Source: Betaproteobacteria bacterium
GTDB lineage: Bacteria > Pseudomonadota > Gammaproteobacteria > Burkholderiales > Casimicrobiaceae
DNA: 64,000 nt
Reading direction: 5' to 3'
Assembly (NCBI GenBank): GCA_004293675.1
Contig: READ01000019.1
Coordinates: 119,189 to 183,188 of the forward strand
Part shown: piece by piece, positions 36,699 to 44,911 of the stretch
Position numbering within the stretch: the stretch's first letter is position 1
Layout of the letters: each line of letters starts with the position of its first letter
The notes under the pieces: model-generated
What the model was told of the DNA's origin: nothing
Database searches by the model: none
The model's input: the letters and a program-made list of their open reading frames with translations, nothing else
Program-made: the position numbers and the translations under genes

Positions 36699-37064
36699 TT
36701 GATTCGAAATCTCTTCGCGCCAAAAGGCGATCTGTTCGAACAGCGGGCGCTGGAGCATTTACTTGGGCAAGGTTTGCGACTGCTCGAGCGAAACTGGCAT
36801 TGTCGTTTTGGTGAAATTGATCTCATCATGAACGACGGCGACACGCTTGTTTTTGTCGAGGTGCGAAAGCGCGGCAGCGCTCAATTTGGCGGTGCAGCCG
36901 CGAGCATCACCGCTACAAAACTCTCGAAAATTAGCGCGAGCGCATCGCTGTATCTGACAAAGTTTCAAACAACGCCGCCGTGCCGAATCGACGCGGTCAT
37001 CTTTGACAGCGCCAGCGCATCGCGGCTGGCCGAGCCTACTTGGATGAAAAATATCTCGCAATGA
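36699..37064 (+). CDS. yraN: YraN-family (UPF0102) predicted nuclease
   Basis: A 121-residue protein of the YraN/Holliday-junction-resolvase-like fold: LLERNWHCRFGEIDLIM carries the Gly-Glu-x-Asp motif and LVFVEVRKRGSAQFG the Glu-x-Arg-Lys motif. No ATG fits; TTG two bases after the lpoA stop is favoured, with GTG at 36657 (overlapping lpoA) as the alternative. The stop overlaps the next gene's ATG. Confidence 0.88.
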   Translation: MIRNLFAPKGDLFEQRALEHLLGQGLRLLERNWHCRFGEIDLIMNDGDTLVFVEVRKRGSAQFGGAAASITATKLSKISASASLYLTKFQTTPPCRIDAVIFDSASASRLAEPTWMKNISQ

Positions 37065-37663
37065 ATTCGGATGATCACATCGACGCCAGCGCTGCACTGG
37101 TGAGCTCACATTTCGCTGCGGCAGCGCAATCGGCCACGCGCCAGGGCGACGCGCTCGCCCGTGGCATCGCCAAAGCGGCCGAACGAATCGTTCAGACGTT
37201 TTTACAAAATCATAAGCTTGTCGTTTTTGCACCGCATCACAACCGTGCCGACGGCGATTCGATGGTGGCTCGAATGCTCGGACAGCTAGAGCAAGCGCGT
37301 CCGGCGCTTCCGGCGCTTCGCCTGAATGCGCCGTCTTTGGCGAGCGAACACGCCGAAGGAACAAGCACCGCGGCGACGGAATTTCAAGCGCTTGGCAATG
37401 CGGGGGACGTGCTGTTGGTGTTTGCCACGGGCTGCCAGCTACCGGAACTCCAATCGTTGAGCGCGGTCGCACAGGAGCGCGCGATCGAGGTCATTTGGTT
37501 TGGCCCCGCTCGCGATGAATCGATACTTTCGGTTCGTGGCGAAGGAGACCTGGTCGTCTGGTTTGACGAGCAACGCATAATTCGCCTGTTGGAGCTTCAG
37601 CGTATCGCAGTGCACGCACTGGCTGACGCCATTGATTCACTACTTTTAGGAGACGGCGCATGA
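37061..37663 (+). CDS. diaA: Degenerate DiaA/GmhA-like SIS-domain protein
   Basis: A 200-residue protein in the diaA position between yraN and dolP. It aligns with DiaA over its length (KLVVFAPHHNRADGDSM; GNAGDVLLVFATGCQLPELQ), but the Gly-Asn-Gly-x-Ser-Ala sugar-phosphate loop reads PHHNRADGDS and the second Ser/Thr loop is changed. DiaA binds DnaA and promotes replication initiation without needing isomerase activity. This is probably a DnaA-binding homologue that has lost catalytic residues. It overlaps its neighbours by ATGA junctions on both sides. Confidence 0.8.
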   Translation: MNSDDHIDASAALVSSHFAAAAQSATRQGDALARGIAKAAERIVQTFLQNHKLVVFAPHHNRADGDSMVARMLGQLEQARPALPALRLNAPSLASEHAEGTSTAATEFQALGNAGDVLLVFATGCQLPELQSLSAVAQERAIEVIWFGPARDESILSVRGEGDLVVWFDEQRIIRLLELQRIAVHALADAIDSLLLGDGA

Positions 37664-38253
37664 CACGTTCAATGCAATCCATGTTGACCAAGGCGGCACT
37701 GGCGCTCGCCGCGACGGGCAGCATCATCGCGATCTCGGGCTGCGCGCCGTTGGTCATTGGCGGTGCGGTCGCGGTGGTGGCGATGACGGAGGATCGGCGC
37801 AGTACGGGTGTGTTTATTGATGATGAAAATATTGAGAATCGTGCGATCCTCAAGGTGAAATCGCGCTTTGGCTCGCAAGTTCACATCAACATCACAAGCT
37901 ACAACCTACATGTGCTCATCAGCGGCGAAGTGCCCACCGAGGCCGTGAGGCAACAAGTGGAAGAGGAAGTTCGCGGCATCGGCAAGATCACCCGAATTCA
38001 CAACGAACTCGTTGTGGGACCGTTAGCTGGCGTCATCGCCGTGAGTAACGACACCCGACTGACGGGGTTGGTCAAGACGCGATTTTTGGAAGCCAATCGC
38101 TTTCAAGTGAATCACGTAAAAGTGGTCACTGAAGCGGGGGTAGTATTTTTGATGGGTATCGTGCGCCGCGCAGAGGCGGACGCTGCGAGCCAACTGGCAA
38201 GCACCACGAGCGGCGTTCGAAGCGTGGTCAGGCTCTTTGAGTATCTGGACTAG
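37660..38253 (+). CDS. dolP: BON-domain outer-membrane lipoprotein DolP
   Basis: A 197-residue lipoprotein of the YraP/DolP family, which supports outer-membrane integrity at division sites. Lipobox ISGC lies near residue 28, then two BON domains: AILKVKSRFGSQVHINITSY and TRLTGLVKTRFLEANRFQ, each followed by the VxLxGxV strand (LISGEVPTEA; FLMGIVRRAEA). It overlaps diaA by 4 bp and ends the rsmI-divergent operon. Confidence 0.94.
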   Translation: MTRSMQSMLTKAALALAATGSIIAISGCAPLVIGGAVAVVAMTEDRRSTGVFIDDENIENRAILKVKSRFGSQVHINITSYNLHVLISGEVPTEAVRQQVEEEVRGIGKITRIHNELVVGPLAGVIAVSNDTRLTGLVKTRFLEANRFQVNHVKVVTEAGVVFLMGIVRRAEADAASQLASTTSGVRSVVRLFEYLD

Positions 38254-38366
38254 GCGTCAACTCAACCGACGAAATGAACCGCAGCTGGCGACTGTCGCCC
38301 GCGAGCGCTTAAAATGGTCGATGTGGCGTGGCGCAGTTGTCACGTCGAGCCAAACGCATTGATCCT

Positions 38367-38606
38367 ATGAGCACAACGGTTACCGTACAAAAAGAAGTTG
38401 ACGCACGCGGGCTCAACTGCCCATTGCCCATTTTGCGAACGAAAAAAGCGCTCAATGACATGGCGAGCGGTCAAGTGCTCCGAGTGGTCGCCACCGACCC
38501 GGCCTCACAGCGCGACTTCGAAGCGTTTTCTCGACAAACCGGAAACGCGCTAATTGAGCAAAGCGTCAACGAGGGTACGTTTACTTACCTACTGCGCCGA
38601 AAATAG
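38367..38606 (+). CDS. tusA: Sulfur carrier protein TusA
   Basis: A 79-residue sulfur carrier of the TusA/SirA family, used in tRNA thiolation and other sulfur transfer. The active Cys is in DARGLNCPLPILRTKKAL near residue 16, and the conserved ATDPASQRDF follows. The start was placed at the ATG giving MSTTVTVQK; an upstream in-frame ATG would add 13 residues. It is convergent with the following J-domain-like gene. Confidence 0.95.
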   Translation: MSTTVTVQKEVDARGLNCPLPILRTKKALNDMASGQVLRVVATDPASQRDFEAFSRQTGNALIEQSVNEGTFTYLLRRK

Positions 38607-38665
38607 GCGCGGGCTGCGCGCTCGCTGATACGGCGGAGCACGTAGACGCAGCTTGCGACGATTAG

Positions 38666-40519
38666 CTACGGACGCAGCGTTCGCAAAATCGCTGATTCAA
38701 CTTCGGAATCGTTGGGCTCGAGCTTTAGGGCCTGTCGCAGCGCTGGCAGCGCGTCTCGACCGGCACCTGCTTGAAATTTCGCTAAGCCCAAACAACGCCA
38801 GGCCTGCGCGTTGCCGGGCTGATCGTCGGTCCAGCGCTGACACGCACCCTGCAATCCTGCGTAGTTGCCGCTCTGTCTGGCGCGCGCCGCCTGCGCAGTC
38901 ACAGCATCAATTCGGGCGCGTCGAGCTTGTACGGCCTGCGACTGAGCGTCGCTGGCGGTCACGGCGGGCGCGCTAGGTTGTTTCGCCGCAGCGGATGGGG
39001 GGGCGTCCACCGGACTCGGCTTCGCGGGTGCGACATAAATGCGTGGGTCCGGCGTTGCCGCCGCCGCAACGGGTGAGGCTGGTGCGGAAGTCAGCGCTGG
39101 TTTAGTCGATTCACCCGCCGCGGCAACGGGGGCGTCCCCCGAAGGCGTGCTAGCCGGGTCAGACGCCCCAGAATTCGGGCGCACCGTTTTCGGTCCGCTG
39201 GCCAGATCGCCGACACGGCGACTCACATCACCCCAAACGTTTTGGCTCAACCATGTCTTGACCGACGCCGCATCCTGCACCCAAAAATTCGACAACAGCA
39301 CAATCGCACCGATACTCAACGCCGCCGCCGCCGCCCGCAGGGGCAGTGCCGTGGGTCGAGTGAGCACCACCGAATCAGACGCGGCTTCCCAGCTGCCCTC
39401 GGTGTGTTTGAGCTGCGTCCAACGATCCCTTGCGCGCCACAGCGCAACCGGCACGACGCCCAGCGCCATCGCGCTCATCGCGTGATGCCACGAGCGACGT
39501 GCCACGACCGATGCGCTCGGGCTGACATCACTGTAGCTCGTCTGCGTCACGCCACTGACCACCACCGCACCTAACAACCACCGCCCCGGTGTTGCACGCG
39601 AACGAGACAGCCAGAGCGTCTCCCACGCGATGCCGAGGAGCACCACCAACGTCGGAAAACACAGTGGCGAGCGGATGATCGATATCAGCAGTGAGGCGCT
39701 CGGGAAAAACCATTGCAGCGCACTCAAAGTAGCAAGCGCCATCAGGGCCAAGATGGCGTAATCGGCGCAGCGCGCAAGAATGCGGCCGCCCAAATTTTGC
39801 AACGTGGTGAAGCCCGCCGCGCTTCGCGTGAGCTCCATCAGCCGCAAGCGAAAAATCCAGGCGGTGTCTTGCTGCGGCGGTGGATTGCCCATAAAGATCG
39901 AGCTTTCACGGCGCCACTTTACGATGGACAGCCGTGACAACGAAGGCGCGCTGTTATCCGGCGCTTCGCTATGGATTCGCCAGCCAATCGCGTAGGCCAG
40001 TGCGATCGCCAACCCGACAAGCAGCGCGCTCACCGCGAGCGACGCGTGCTCACCGACGACCCAAATCACAATGGCCGCCAGCAACACCAGTGCGGCCGCA
40101 GTCGCGGCGAACACATAGGCGCTCGCCCAGTTCGTCGCTTCGGGCAACGATCTGGCAAGCGCCGACACGGTGGGCAGCACGCTTGCTTCGGCGTGGCGAG
40201 ATTGCTGCACTGAGTGCGCGGCGCTAGCGTCGAGCCCGAGGGAAATCGCGGCGTCCTCGGCCAGCGGGGGAGCGCTCATGGCGCGCCATGGATTCTGACT
40301 TTGTGAGGGCAGCGCGTGGCCATCATATTGGCTTCTGCGAGCGTCGTCAGTCAGTATCGCGGCACCGAGCGCGACAAAGCGAACGGCCTCCTCGCTGTCA
40401 CCAGAGGCGTCACGTGGTGACACCCAGAATCTGCGAAGCACAGCACGAAGCGCAGCGCGGAGCGCCGGCGTATCGCTTGAGGGCGCAACACCCAAGGCTT
40501 CATAAAGATTCGATTGCAT
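38666..40519 (-). CDS. J-like/RDD/TPR membrane fusion protein, unknown function
   Basis: A 617-residue protein. Residues ~1-70 resemble a J domain (YEALGVAPSSDTPALRAALR; ILTDDARRSQYDG) but lack the HPD motif needed to stimulate DnaK. Two transmembrane helices (~130-185) follow, then an RDD-like membrane module (RILARCADYAILALMALAT; ATPGRWLLGAVV), another helix near residue 400, a long Pro/Ala/Ser-rich linker, and a C-terminal TPR-like region (YAGLQGACQRWTDDQPGN; ALPALRQALKLEPND). No known family combines all of these, to my knowledge. The gene stands alone, between tusA and rplS. Confidence 0.8.
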   Translation of the reverse strand: MQSNLYEALGVAPSSDTPALRAALRAVLRRFWVSPRDASGDSEEAVRFVALGAAILTDDARRSQYDGHALPSQSQNPWRAMSAPPLAEDAAISLGLDASAAHSVQQSRHAEASVLPTVSALARSLPEATNWASAYVFAATAAALVLLAAIVIWVVGEHASLAVSALLVGLAIALAYAIGWRIHSEAPDNSAPSLSRLSIVKWRRESSIFMGNPPPQQDTAWIFRLRLMELTRSAAGFTTLQNLGGRILARCADYAILALMALATLSALQWFFPSASLLISIIRSPLCFPTLVVLLGIAWETLWLSRSRATPGRWLLGAVVVSGVTQTSYSDVSPSASVVARRSWHHAMSAMALGVVPVALWRARDRWTQLKHTEGSWEAASDSVVLTRPTALPLRAAAAALSIGAIVLLSNFWVQDAASVKTWLSQNVWGDVSRRVGDLASGPKTVRPNSGASDPASTPSGDAPVAAAGESTKPALTSAPASPVAAAATPDPRIYVAPAKPSPVDAPPSAAAKQPSAPAVTASDAQSQAVQARRARIDAVTAQAARARQSGNYAGLQGACQRWTDDQPGNAQAWRCLGLAKFQAGAGRDALPALRQALKLEPNDSEVESAILRTLRP

Positions 40520-40620
40520 GGTTGGCCGAAAAGATCGGGTAACTCGAGCGAGAAAACAAGATGACAACTATAGCGCTACAACGCTGTACGACGCTAGAAA
40601 ACGAGTGCTTCACAATGCGA

Positions 40621-40645
40621 AAACGGCTCCGAAGAGCCGTTTTTG
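40621..40645. terminator. Intrinsic terminator after rplS
   Basis: AAAACGGCTC-CGAA-GAGCCGTTTTT: a 6-bp GC stem with CGAA loop flanked by A and T runs, 30 bp beyond the rplS stop on the minus strand. The symmetric runs allow function in both directions. Confidence 0.93.
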
Positions 40646-40676
40646 GTCATCGATCAACGCAAGGCGTTGGCAGTGA

Positions 40677-41051
40677 CTACGCTTTGGGAGCTCGATGCGC
40701 GAGCTTTTCCTTAATGCGCGCCGACTTACCAGAACGGTCACGGAGGTAGTACAGCTTGGCGCGACGAACATCACCTTTGCGCTTGACTTCGATCGATGCG
40801 ATCAGCGGTGAGTAGGTTTGAAACGTACGCTCAACACCTTCACCGTTAGAAATTTTACGGACGATGAACGAGCTATTCAGACCGCGATTGCGCTTGGCAA
40901 TGACGGTGCCTTCGTAGGCTTGAACGCGCTTACGCTCACCCTCAACGACGTTAACGTTCACGATGACCGTGTCGCCGGGGGCGAAAACGGGAAGGGTTTT
41001 GTTGAGTCGGGCAATTTCTTCTTGCTCGAGCACTTGGATCAATGGATTCAT
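40677..41051 (-). CDS. rplS: 50S ribosomal protein L19
   Basis: A 124-residue ribosomal protein at the 30S-50S interface. Family text includes [37 protein letters not shown] and [20 protein letters not shown]. It is the last gene of rpsP-rimM-trmD-rplS and is followed by an intrinsic terminator. The 199-bp gap before it (41052-41250) holds no gene; it may carry a leader or promoter. Confidence 0.98.
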   Translation of the reverse strand: MNPLIQVLEQEEIARLNKTLPVFAPGDTVIVNVNVVEGERKRVQAYEGTVIAKRNRGLNSSFIVRKISNGEGVERTFQTYSPLIASIEVKRKGDVRRAKLYYLRDRSGKSARIKEKLAHRAPKA

Positions 41052-41250
41052 GACGCAGTCCTAGGTAGCTTTTGTTGAATTTAAGGCTATATCTGAGCGG
41101 TGCTGCGAAGCGCGGTCGCTCACCATGGAGTCGACGCGTCCCACCTATTTCGACACGATTAACAAAGGTCCCAATCGTAACGATGGGTGACGAATCGTGA
41201 AGGCACATCAGCATTCCCGGCAAACAATGCTGCGCCGGAAAAGCCTTCGA

Positions 41251-42039
41251 TTATAGCCCGTTTTTCGTCAAGAAATCTCGATCGGCCTGAGTCAATTTCG
41301 CTTTTTGCAACAGATCGGGCCGACGGCGGGCGGTTTTCAGCAAAGACTGTTCGCGACGCCAACGATCAATCAAGGCGTGATTTCCACCGAGAAGCGTTGA
41401 CGGAATATCGGCGTTTCCTGCGGCGTTAGTAAGTGCATACTGTGGCCAATCGAGCAGTTCAGCTGAGAACGATTCGGTGAGCGCCGATTCGCTATCGCCG
41501 AGCGCACCGGGCAAGAGCCGAACCATCGCATCAATGACCACGGCGGCGGCCAGCTCTCCGCCCGAAATGACGTAGTCGCCAATCGAGATCGTGAAATCGA
41601 CGCACTCGTCAATCCAGCGCTGATCGAGTCCTTCGTAGCGCCCAGCCACCAAGGTGACGTTGGGCTCGCGCGCCAAACGAGATGCCATCGCTTGATCGAG
41701 TCGATCACCGTCGGGGCTGAGCAAAATGACCTTGGTTTCACCGCCGTGCCATAGCCGAGCGGCCTGTGTGGCCTGTCGCAGGGGGGCCGGCATGAGCACC
41801 ATGCCTGATCCACCGCCCGCTGGACGGCCATCGATGGTTTTTCGAGCGTCGGTGGCGAAATCGCGAAGTGAAAATCCATTGAAACGCCACAATCCTCGAT
41901 CGAGCGCACGACCGGTCACGCCGAAGCGGCAGGCTTGCTCCACGAGCTCAGGAAACGCCGCAATGAGACTAATGGCCGGTATCGGATTTGCATCGGGCGC
42001 TGAAGTTGGCGCTGCGCTGAACTCGGCGGCAGTATTCAA
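41251..42039 (-). CDS. trmD: tRNA (guanine37-N1)-methyltransferase TrmD
   Basis: Methylates G37 of tRNAs using SAM through a trefoil-knot fold. 262 residues with AGRYEGLDQRWID (near residue 133), SIGDYVISGGELAAAVVIDA and LGGNHALIDRWR. The N-terminus has about 22 extra residues (PTSAPDANPIPA) before the usual first strand; an alternative internal start is not evident. Overlaps rimM by four bases. Confidence 0.96.
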   Translation of the reverse strand: MNTAAEFSAAPTSAPDANPIPAISLIAAFPELVEQACRFGVTGRALDRGLWRFNGFSLRDFATDARKTIDGRPAGGGSGMVLMPAPLRQATQAARLWHGGETKVILLSPDGDRLDQAMASRLAREPNVTLVAGRYEGLDQRWIDECVDFTISIGDYVISGGELAAAVVIDAMVRLLPGALGDSESALTESFSAELLDWPQYALTNAAGNADIPSTLLGGNHALIDRWRREQSLLKTARRRPDLLQKAKLTQADRDFLTKNGL

Positions 42040-42629
42040 TCGAGTCCAGCCCAGTCCACATCGACACGTCGCTCAGTCAAACTCACCGAGCGCACAATGG
42101 CGTCGACAAAAGGAATGAGTTCGTCTTCGGCAGGCTTGGCGGATTTGAGGCTTTTAGGGGGTTTATTCGATGGGGCTGCGCTTGCTGCTTGAGCACGCTG
42201 CGCGCTGGGTGACTCTGGCGCCGGCTCAACCTTGGCGCGGACGCGCAAAATCGGATGCGCGCCGGCCTCGAACACTTCAACAATCTCGCCAAATACGCGC
42301 TCACCGTTGGTGCAGGTCAAGCCGACCAAATCGATCCAATAAAACTCACCGTCGGGCAACACTGGAAACAGCGCGCGATCGACCGATATTTCGGCGTTGG
42401 TCAGCGTTTGGGCGAGCTCGGGCGAATCGATGCCATCGAGCAACATTACGAGCGCGGTGCCGTGCTCACGAACGTTTTTTACGCTGAATTCGCGCACGCC
42501 GATTTGCAGCGTTTTGGCGCGTTTGAGCGTCGAGAAGTCGTTCGAAAATGGGTACACATGCATCGCGCCGGTCAAGCCGTAGGGGCGACCGACTTTCGCA
42601 AGTGCAATCATTTTGGCGGCATCGCTCAC
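42036..42629 (-). CDS. rimM: 16S rRNA processing protein RimM
   Basis: A 30S maturation factor that binds S19. 197 residues, longer than the usual ~170-180. The N-terminal domain is typical (LAKVGRPYGLTGAMHVYPFS) and the PRC-barrel begins EFYWIDLVGLTC. A Pro/Ala/Ser/Lys-rich insert of ~35 residues (near residues 130-165) splits the PRC barrel before the closing LIPFVDAIVRSVSLTERRV. It lies 122 bp after rpsP. Confidence 0.95.
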   Translation of the reverse strand: MSDAAKMIALAKVGRPYGLTGAMHVYPFSNDFSTLKRAKTLQIGVREFSVKNVREHGTALVMLLDGIDSPELAQTLTNAEISVDRALFPVLPDGEFYWIDLVGLTCTNGERVFGEIVEVFEAGAHPILRVRAKVEPAPESPSAQRAQAASAAPSNKPPKSLKSAKPAEDELIPFVDAIVRSVSLTERRVDVDWAGLD

Positions 42630-42751
42630 AGATGGACGCGCCGCAGCGTAGCGCCTATCGAATCGCCGAGACGTGGATTTTCACCCTGGCCGTCGGCCGA
42701 GCGCACGCAAATTCGAACCCAGGTCGTGAGCGCGCTCATTCGAGCAAAAAC

Positions 42752-43003
42752 TTAGGCAGTCGCTGCGGGCAGTTTTTTGGCCAAACGCGACACGGTGTCA
42801 GACATCTGCGCGCCCTTGCCAACCCAGTAATTCAGGCGCTCACGAGCGATACGCACGTTTTCTGCGCCCTCTTTACCGACGGGGTTGTAGAAGCCGAGGC
42901 GCTCGATGAAACGACCGTCGCGGCGATTGCGCGAATCAGCGACAACGATGTTGAAAAACGGGGAGCTTTTTGCGCCGCCGCGAGCTAAACGAATAACGAC
43001 CAT
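42752..43003 (-). CDS. rpsP: 30S ribosomal protein S16
   Basis: An 83-residue ribosomal protein with the typical N-terminus [19 protein letters not shown] and [13 protein letters not shown]. It is the first gene of the rpsP-rimM-trmD-rplS operon. The 333-bp gap upstream (43004-43337) separates it from ffh and should hold its promoter as well as a double-hairpin element. Confidence 0.98.
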   Translation of the reverse strand: MVVIRLARGGAKSSPFFNIVVADSRNRRDGRFIERLGFYNPVGKEGAENVRIARERLNYWVGKGAQMSDTVSRLAKKLPAATA

Positions 43004-43230
43004 GGAATTGTTCTGTCAGAAAATTGGGGAAAGCCTGCCATTATAAGCCGCCGCCGACTGAATGTGCGCTCTAGCGTGAAGTTTTCTTAGACGAGGCGGC
43101 AAAGTCAGCGCCATCGGGGCGCAAATTCGTGGCTTTTTTGGTTGTGCGGCTCGGTCGAATCGCCGCTTCGTCGTCGCAAATTGAGTTTCGAAACCAAACT
43201 ACTGAATTAGGTATGACTTATAGCCGTAAA

Positions 43231-43330
43231 GTCAAATGAAATAGGGGATTGGTTAAATTCAATCAATTTTTCTATAAACACTGAAAATTTAATGCAGCCC
43301 ATATTTTGTAAGGCATTGCAGCGATAAGCT
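43231..43330 (+). repeat. 100-bp double-hairpin element, copy F
   Basis: The left end GTCAAATGAAATAGGGG and the right hairpin GCCCATATTTTGTAAGGC start 66 bp apart; the element ends CGATAAGCT. It stops 7 bp from the ffh stop codon. Confidence 0.88.
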
Positions 43331-43337
43331 TGTTTGA

Positions 43338-44732
43338 TTAACGCATGCCGGGAAATTTTCCCTTCAAACCGCCCATCCCGGGCATGCCGCCCAATCCGCG
43401 CATTAGTTTGGCCATGCCGCCTTGCGAGAATTTCTTCATCATCGTTTGTGTTTGCTCAAATTGGTTGAGCAAACGGTTGACCTCTTGCACCTGAACGCCC
43501 GCACCAGCGGCGATTCGGCGTTTTCGTGACGCTTTAATTTGATCGGGTTTTGCGCGCTCGTAGGCCGTCATCGAGTTGATGATGCCCTCCATCCTGCCGA
43601 CTTGTTTTTCATCGACGCCGCCTGATTTGGCGGCCGCGGCCTGAATTTCGTGTGGCATTTTGTCGAGCAGTCCTTGCATACCGCCCATTTTTCGCATCTG
43701 ACCGATTTGCTGCTTGAAGTCTTCGAGGTCAAAGCCTTTGCCGCTTTTGACCTTGGCGGCGAGCTTTTGCGCCGATTCCAAATCGACCGCTTTTTGCGTA
43801 GCCTCGACCAGCGCGAGCACGTCGCCCATGCCCAAAATTCGGCTAGCCATCCGCTCGGCGTCAAACGCCTCTAGACCATCAAGCTTTTCGCTCACGCCCG
43901 CAAACTTGATCGGAACGCCAGTGATTTCGCGCACCGAGAGTGCCGCGCCGCCGCGCGAATCGCCGTCGAGCTTGGTCAGGATGATGCCGGTGAGCGTGAG
44001 CCGTTCATTGAACGCCCGCGCCGTGTTGACCGCATCTTGCCCAAGCATGGCGTCGACGACAAACAGCGTCTCGATCGGTTTGACCGCCGCGCCGATAGCC
44101 GCTGCCTCTTGCATCATGGCCTCATCGACCGCCAAACGACCCGCCGTGTCTACGATCACCACGTCGTAGTAGCGCGGTTTGGCCCATTCAACAGCCGCTC
44201 GGGCGATGGCGACGGGATCGGTGCTTTGCGCTGCCTCGGGAGCGTAGAAATCAACTTCGACTTGGGCCGCGAGTGTTTTCAGCTGCTCGGTAGCGGCCGG
44301 ACGGTAGACATCGCAAGGCACTAAGAGCACCTTCTTTTTCAGCTCAGTTTTGAGCTTTTTGGCGAGCTTACCGGCGGTGGTGGTTTTGCCGGCACCTTGC
44401 AAGCCCGCAAGCAACACGACCGCCGGTGGCGTCACGGCCAAATTCAGGCCGTGCGCGTTTTTGTCGCCGCTGGCCATGAGCGCTGTTAACTCACGCTGCA
44501 CAATACCAACGAAGGCTTGTCCGGGGGTGAGCGAGGTGGCAACCTCGGCCCCCAACGCCGCCGTTTTCACCCGTTCAACGAATGACTTGACGACCGGAAC
44601 GGCCACGTCGGCCTCAATCAGCGCCAAGCGGATTTCGCGCAGCACATCGGCGGTGTTGGATTCAGTAAATCGCGCTTCGCCACGCACCGTTTTGACGAGC
44701 CGCGCGAAACGTTCTGTGAGTTGATTGGCCAT
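43338..44732 (-). CDS. ffh: Signal recognition particle protein Ffh
   Basis: The SRP GTPase that targets membrane proteins. 464 residues: N domain, then the G domain with GLQGAGKTTTAGKLAKKL (P-loop near residue 105), CDVYRPAATEQL, DTAGRLAVDE and TKLDGDSRGGAAL, then the Met-rich M domain (MRKMGGMQGLLDKMP; MMKKFSQGGMAKLMRGLGG). The start is the ATG giving MANQLTERF. It lies upstream of rpsP on the same strand and divergent from pilB. Confidence 0.98.
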   Translation of the reverse strand: MANQLTERFARLVKTVRGEARFTESNTADVLREIRLALIEADVAVPVVKSFVERVKTAALGAEVATSLTPGQAFVGIVQRELTALMASGDKNAHGLNLAVTPPAVVLLAGLQGAGKTTTAGKLAKKLKTELKKKVLLVPCDVYRPAATEQLKTLAAQVEVDFYAPEAAQSTDPVAIARAAVEWAKPRYYDVVIVDTAGRLAVDEAMMQEAAAIGAAVKPIETLFVVDAMLGQDAVNTARAFNERLTLTGIILTKLDGDSRGGAALSVREITGVPIKFAGVSEKLDGLEAFDAERMASRILGMGDVLALVEATQKAVDLESAQKLAAKVKSGKGFDLEDFKQQIGQMRKMGGMQGLLDKMPHEIQAAAAKSGGVDEKQVGRMEGIINSMTAYERAKPDQIKASRKRRIAAGAGVQVQEVNRLLNQFEQTQTMMKKFSQGGMAKLMRGLGGMPGMGGLKGKFPGMR

Positions 44733-44911
44733 GAGTGTGCGTTTGGGGTGAAAGCGCCGCAGTGGCGAGAGCGTTGATTTTAGGAGCTGGATTCGGACAG
44801 TGCTTGAAAAGCGCCTCAAAAGAAAGGCTTTAATTCTTTACAATCAGAGGTTTACACGGCATATTGTCGAAATAACTCGAAACTTGCCCCATTGCGCGGT
44901 AACGCGCTGGA

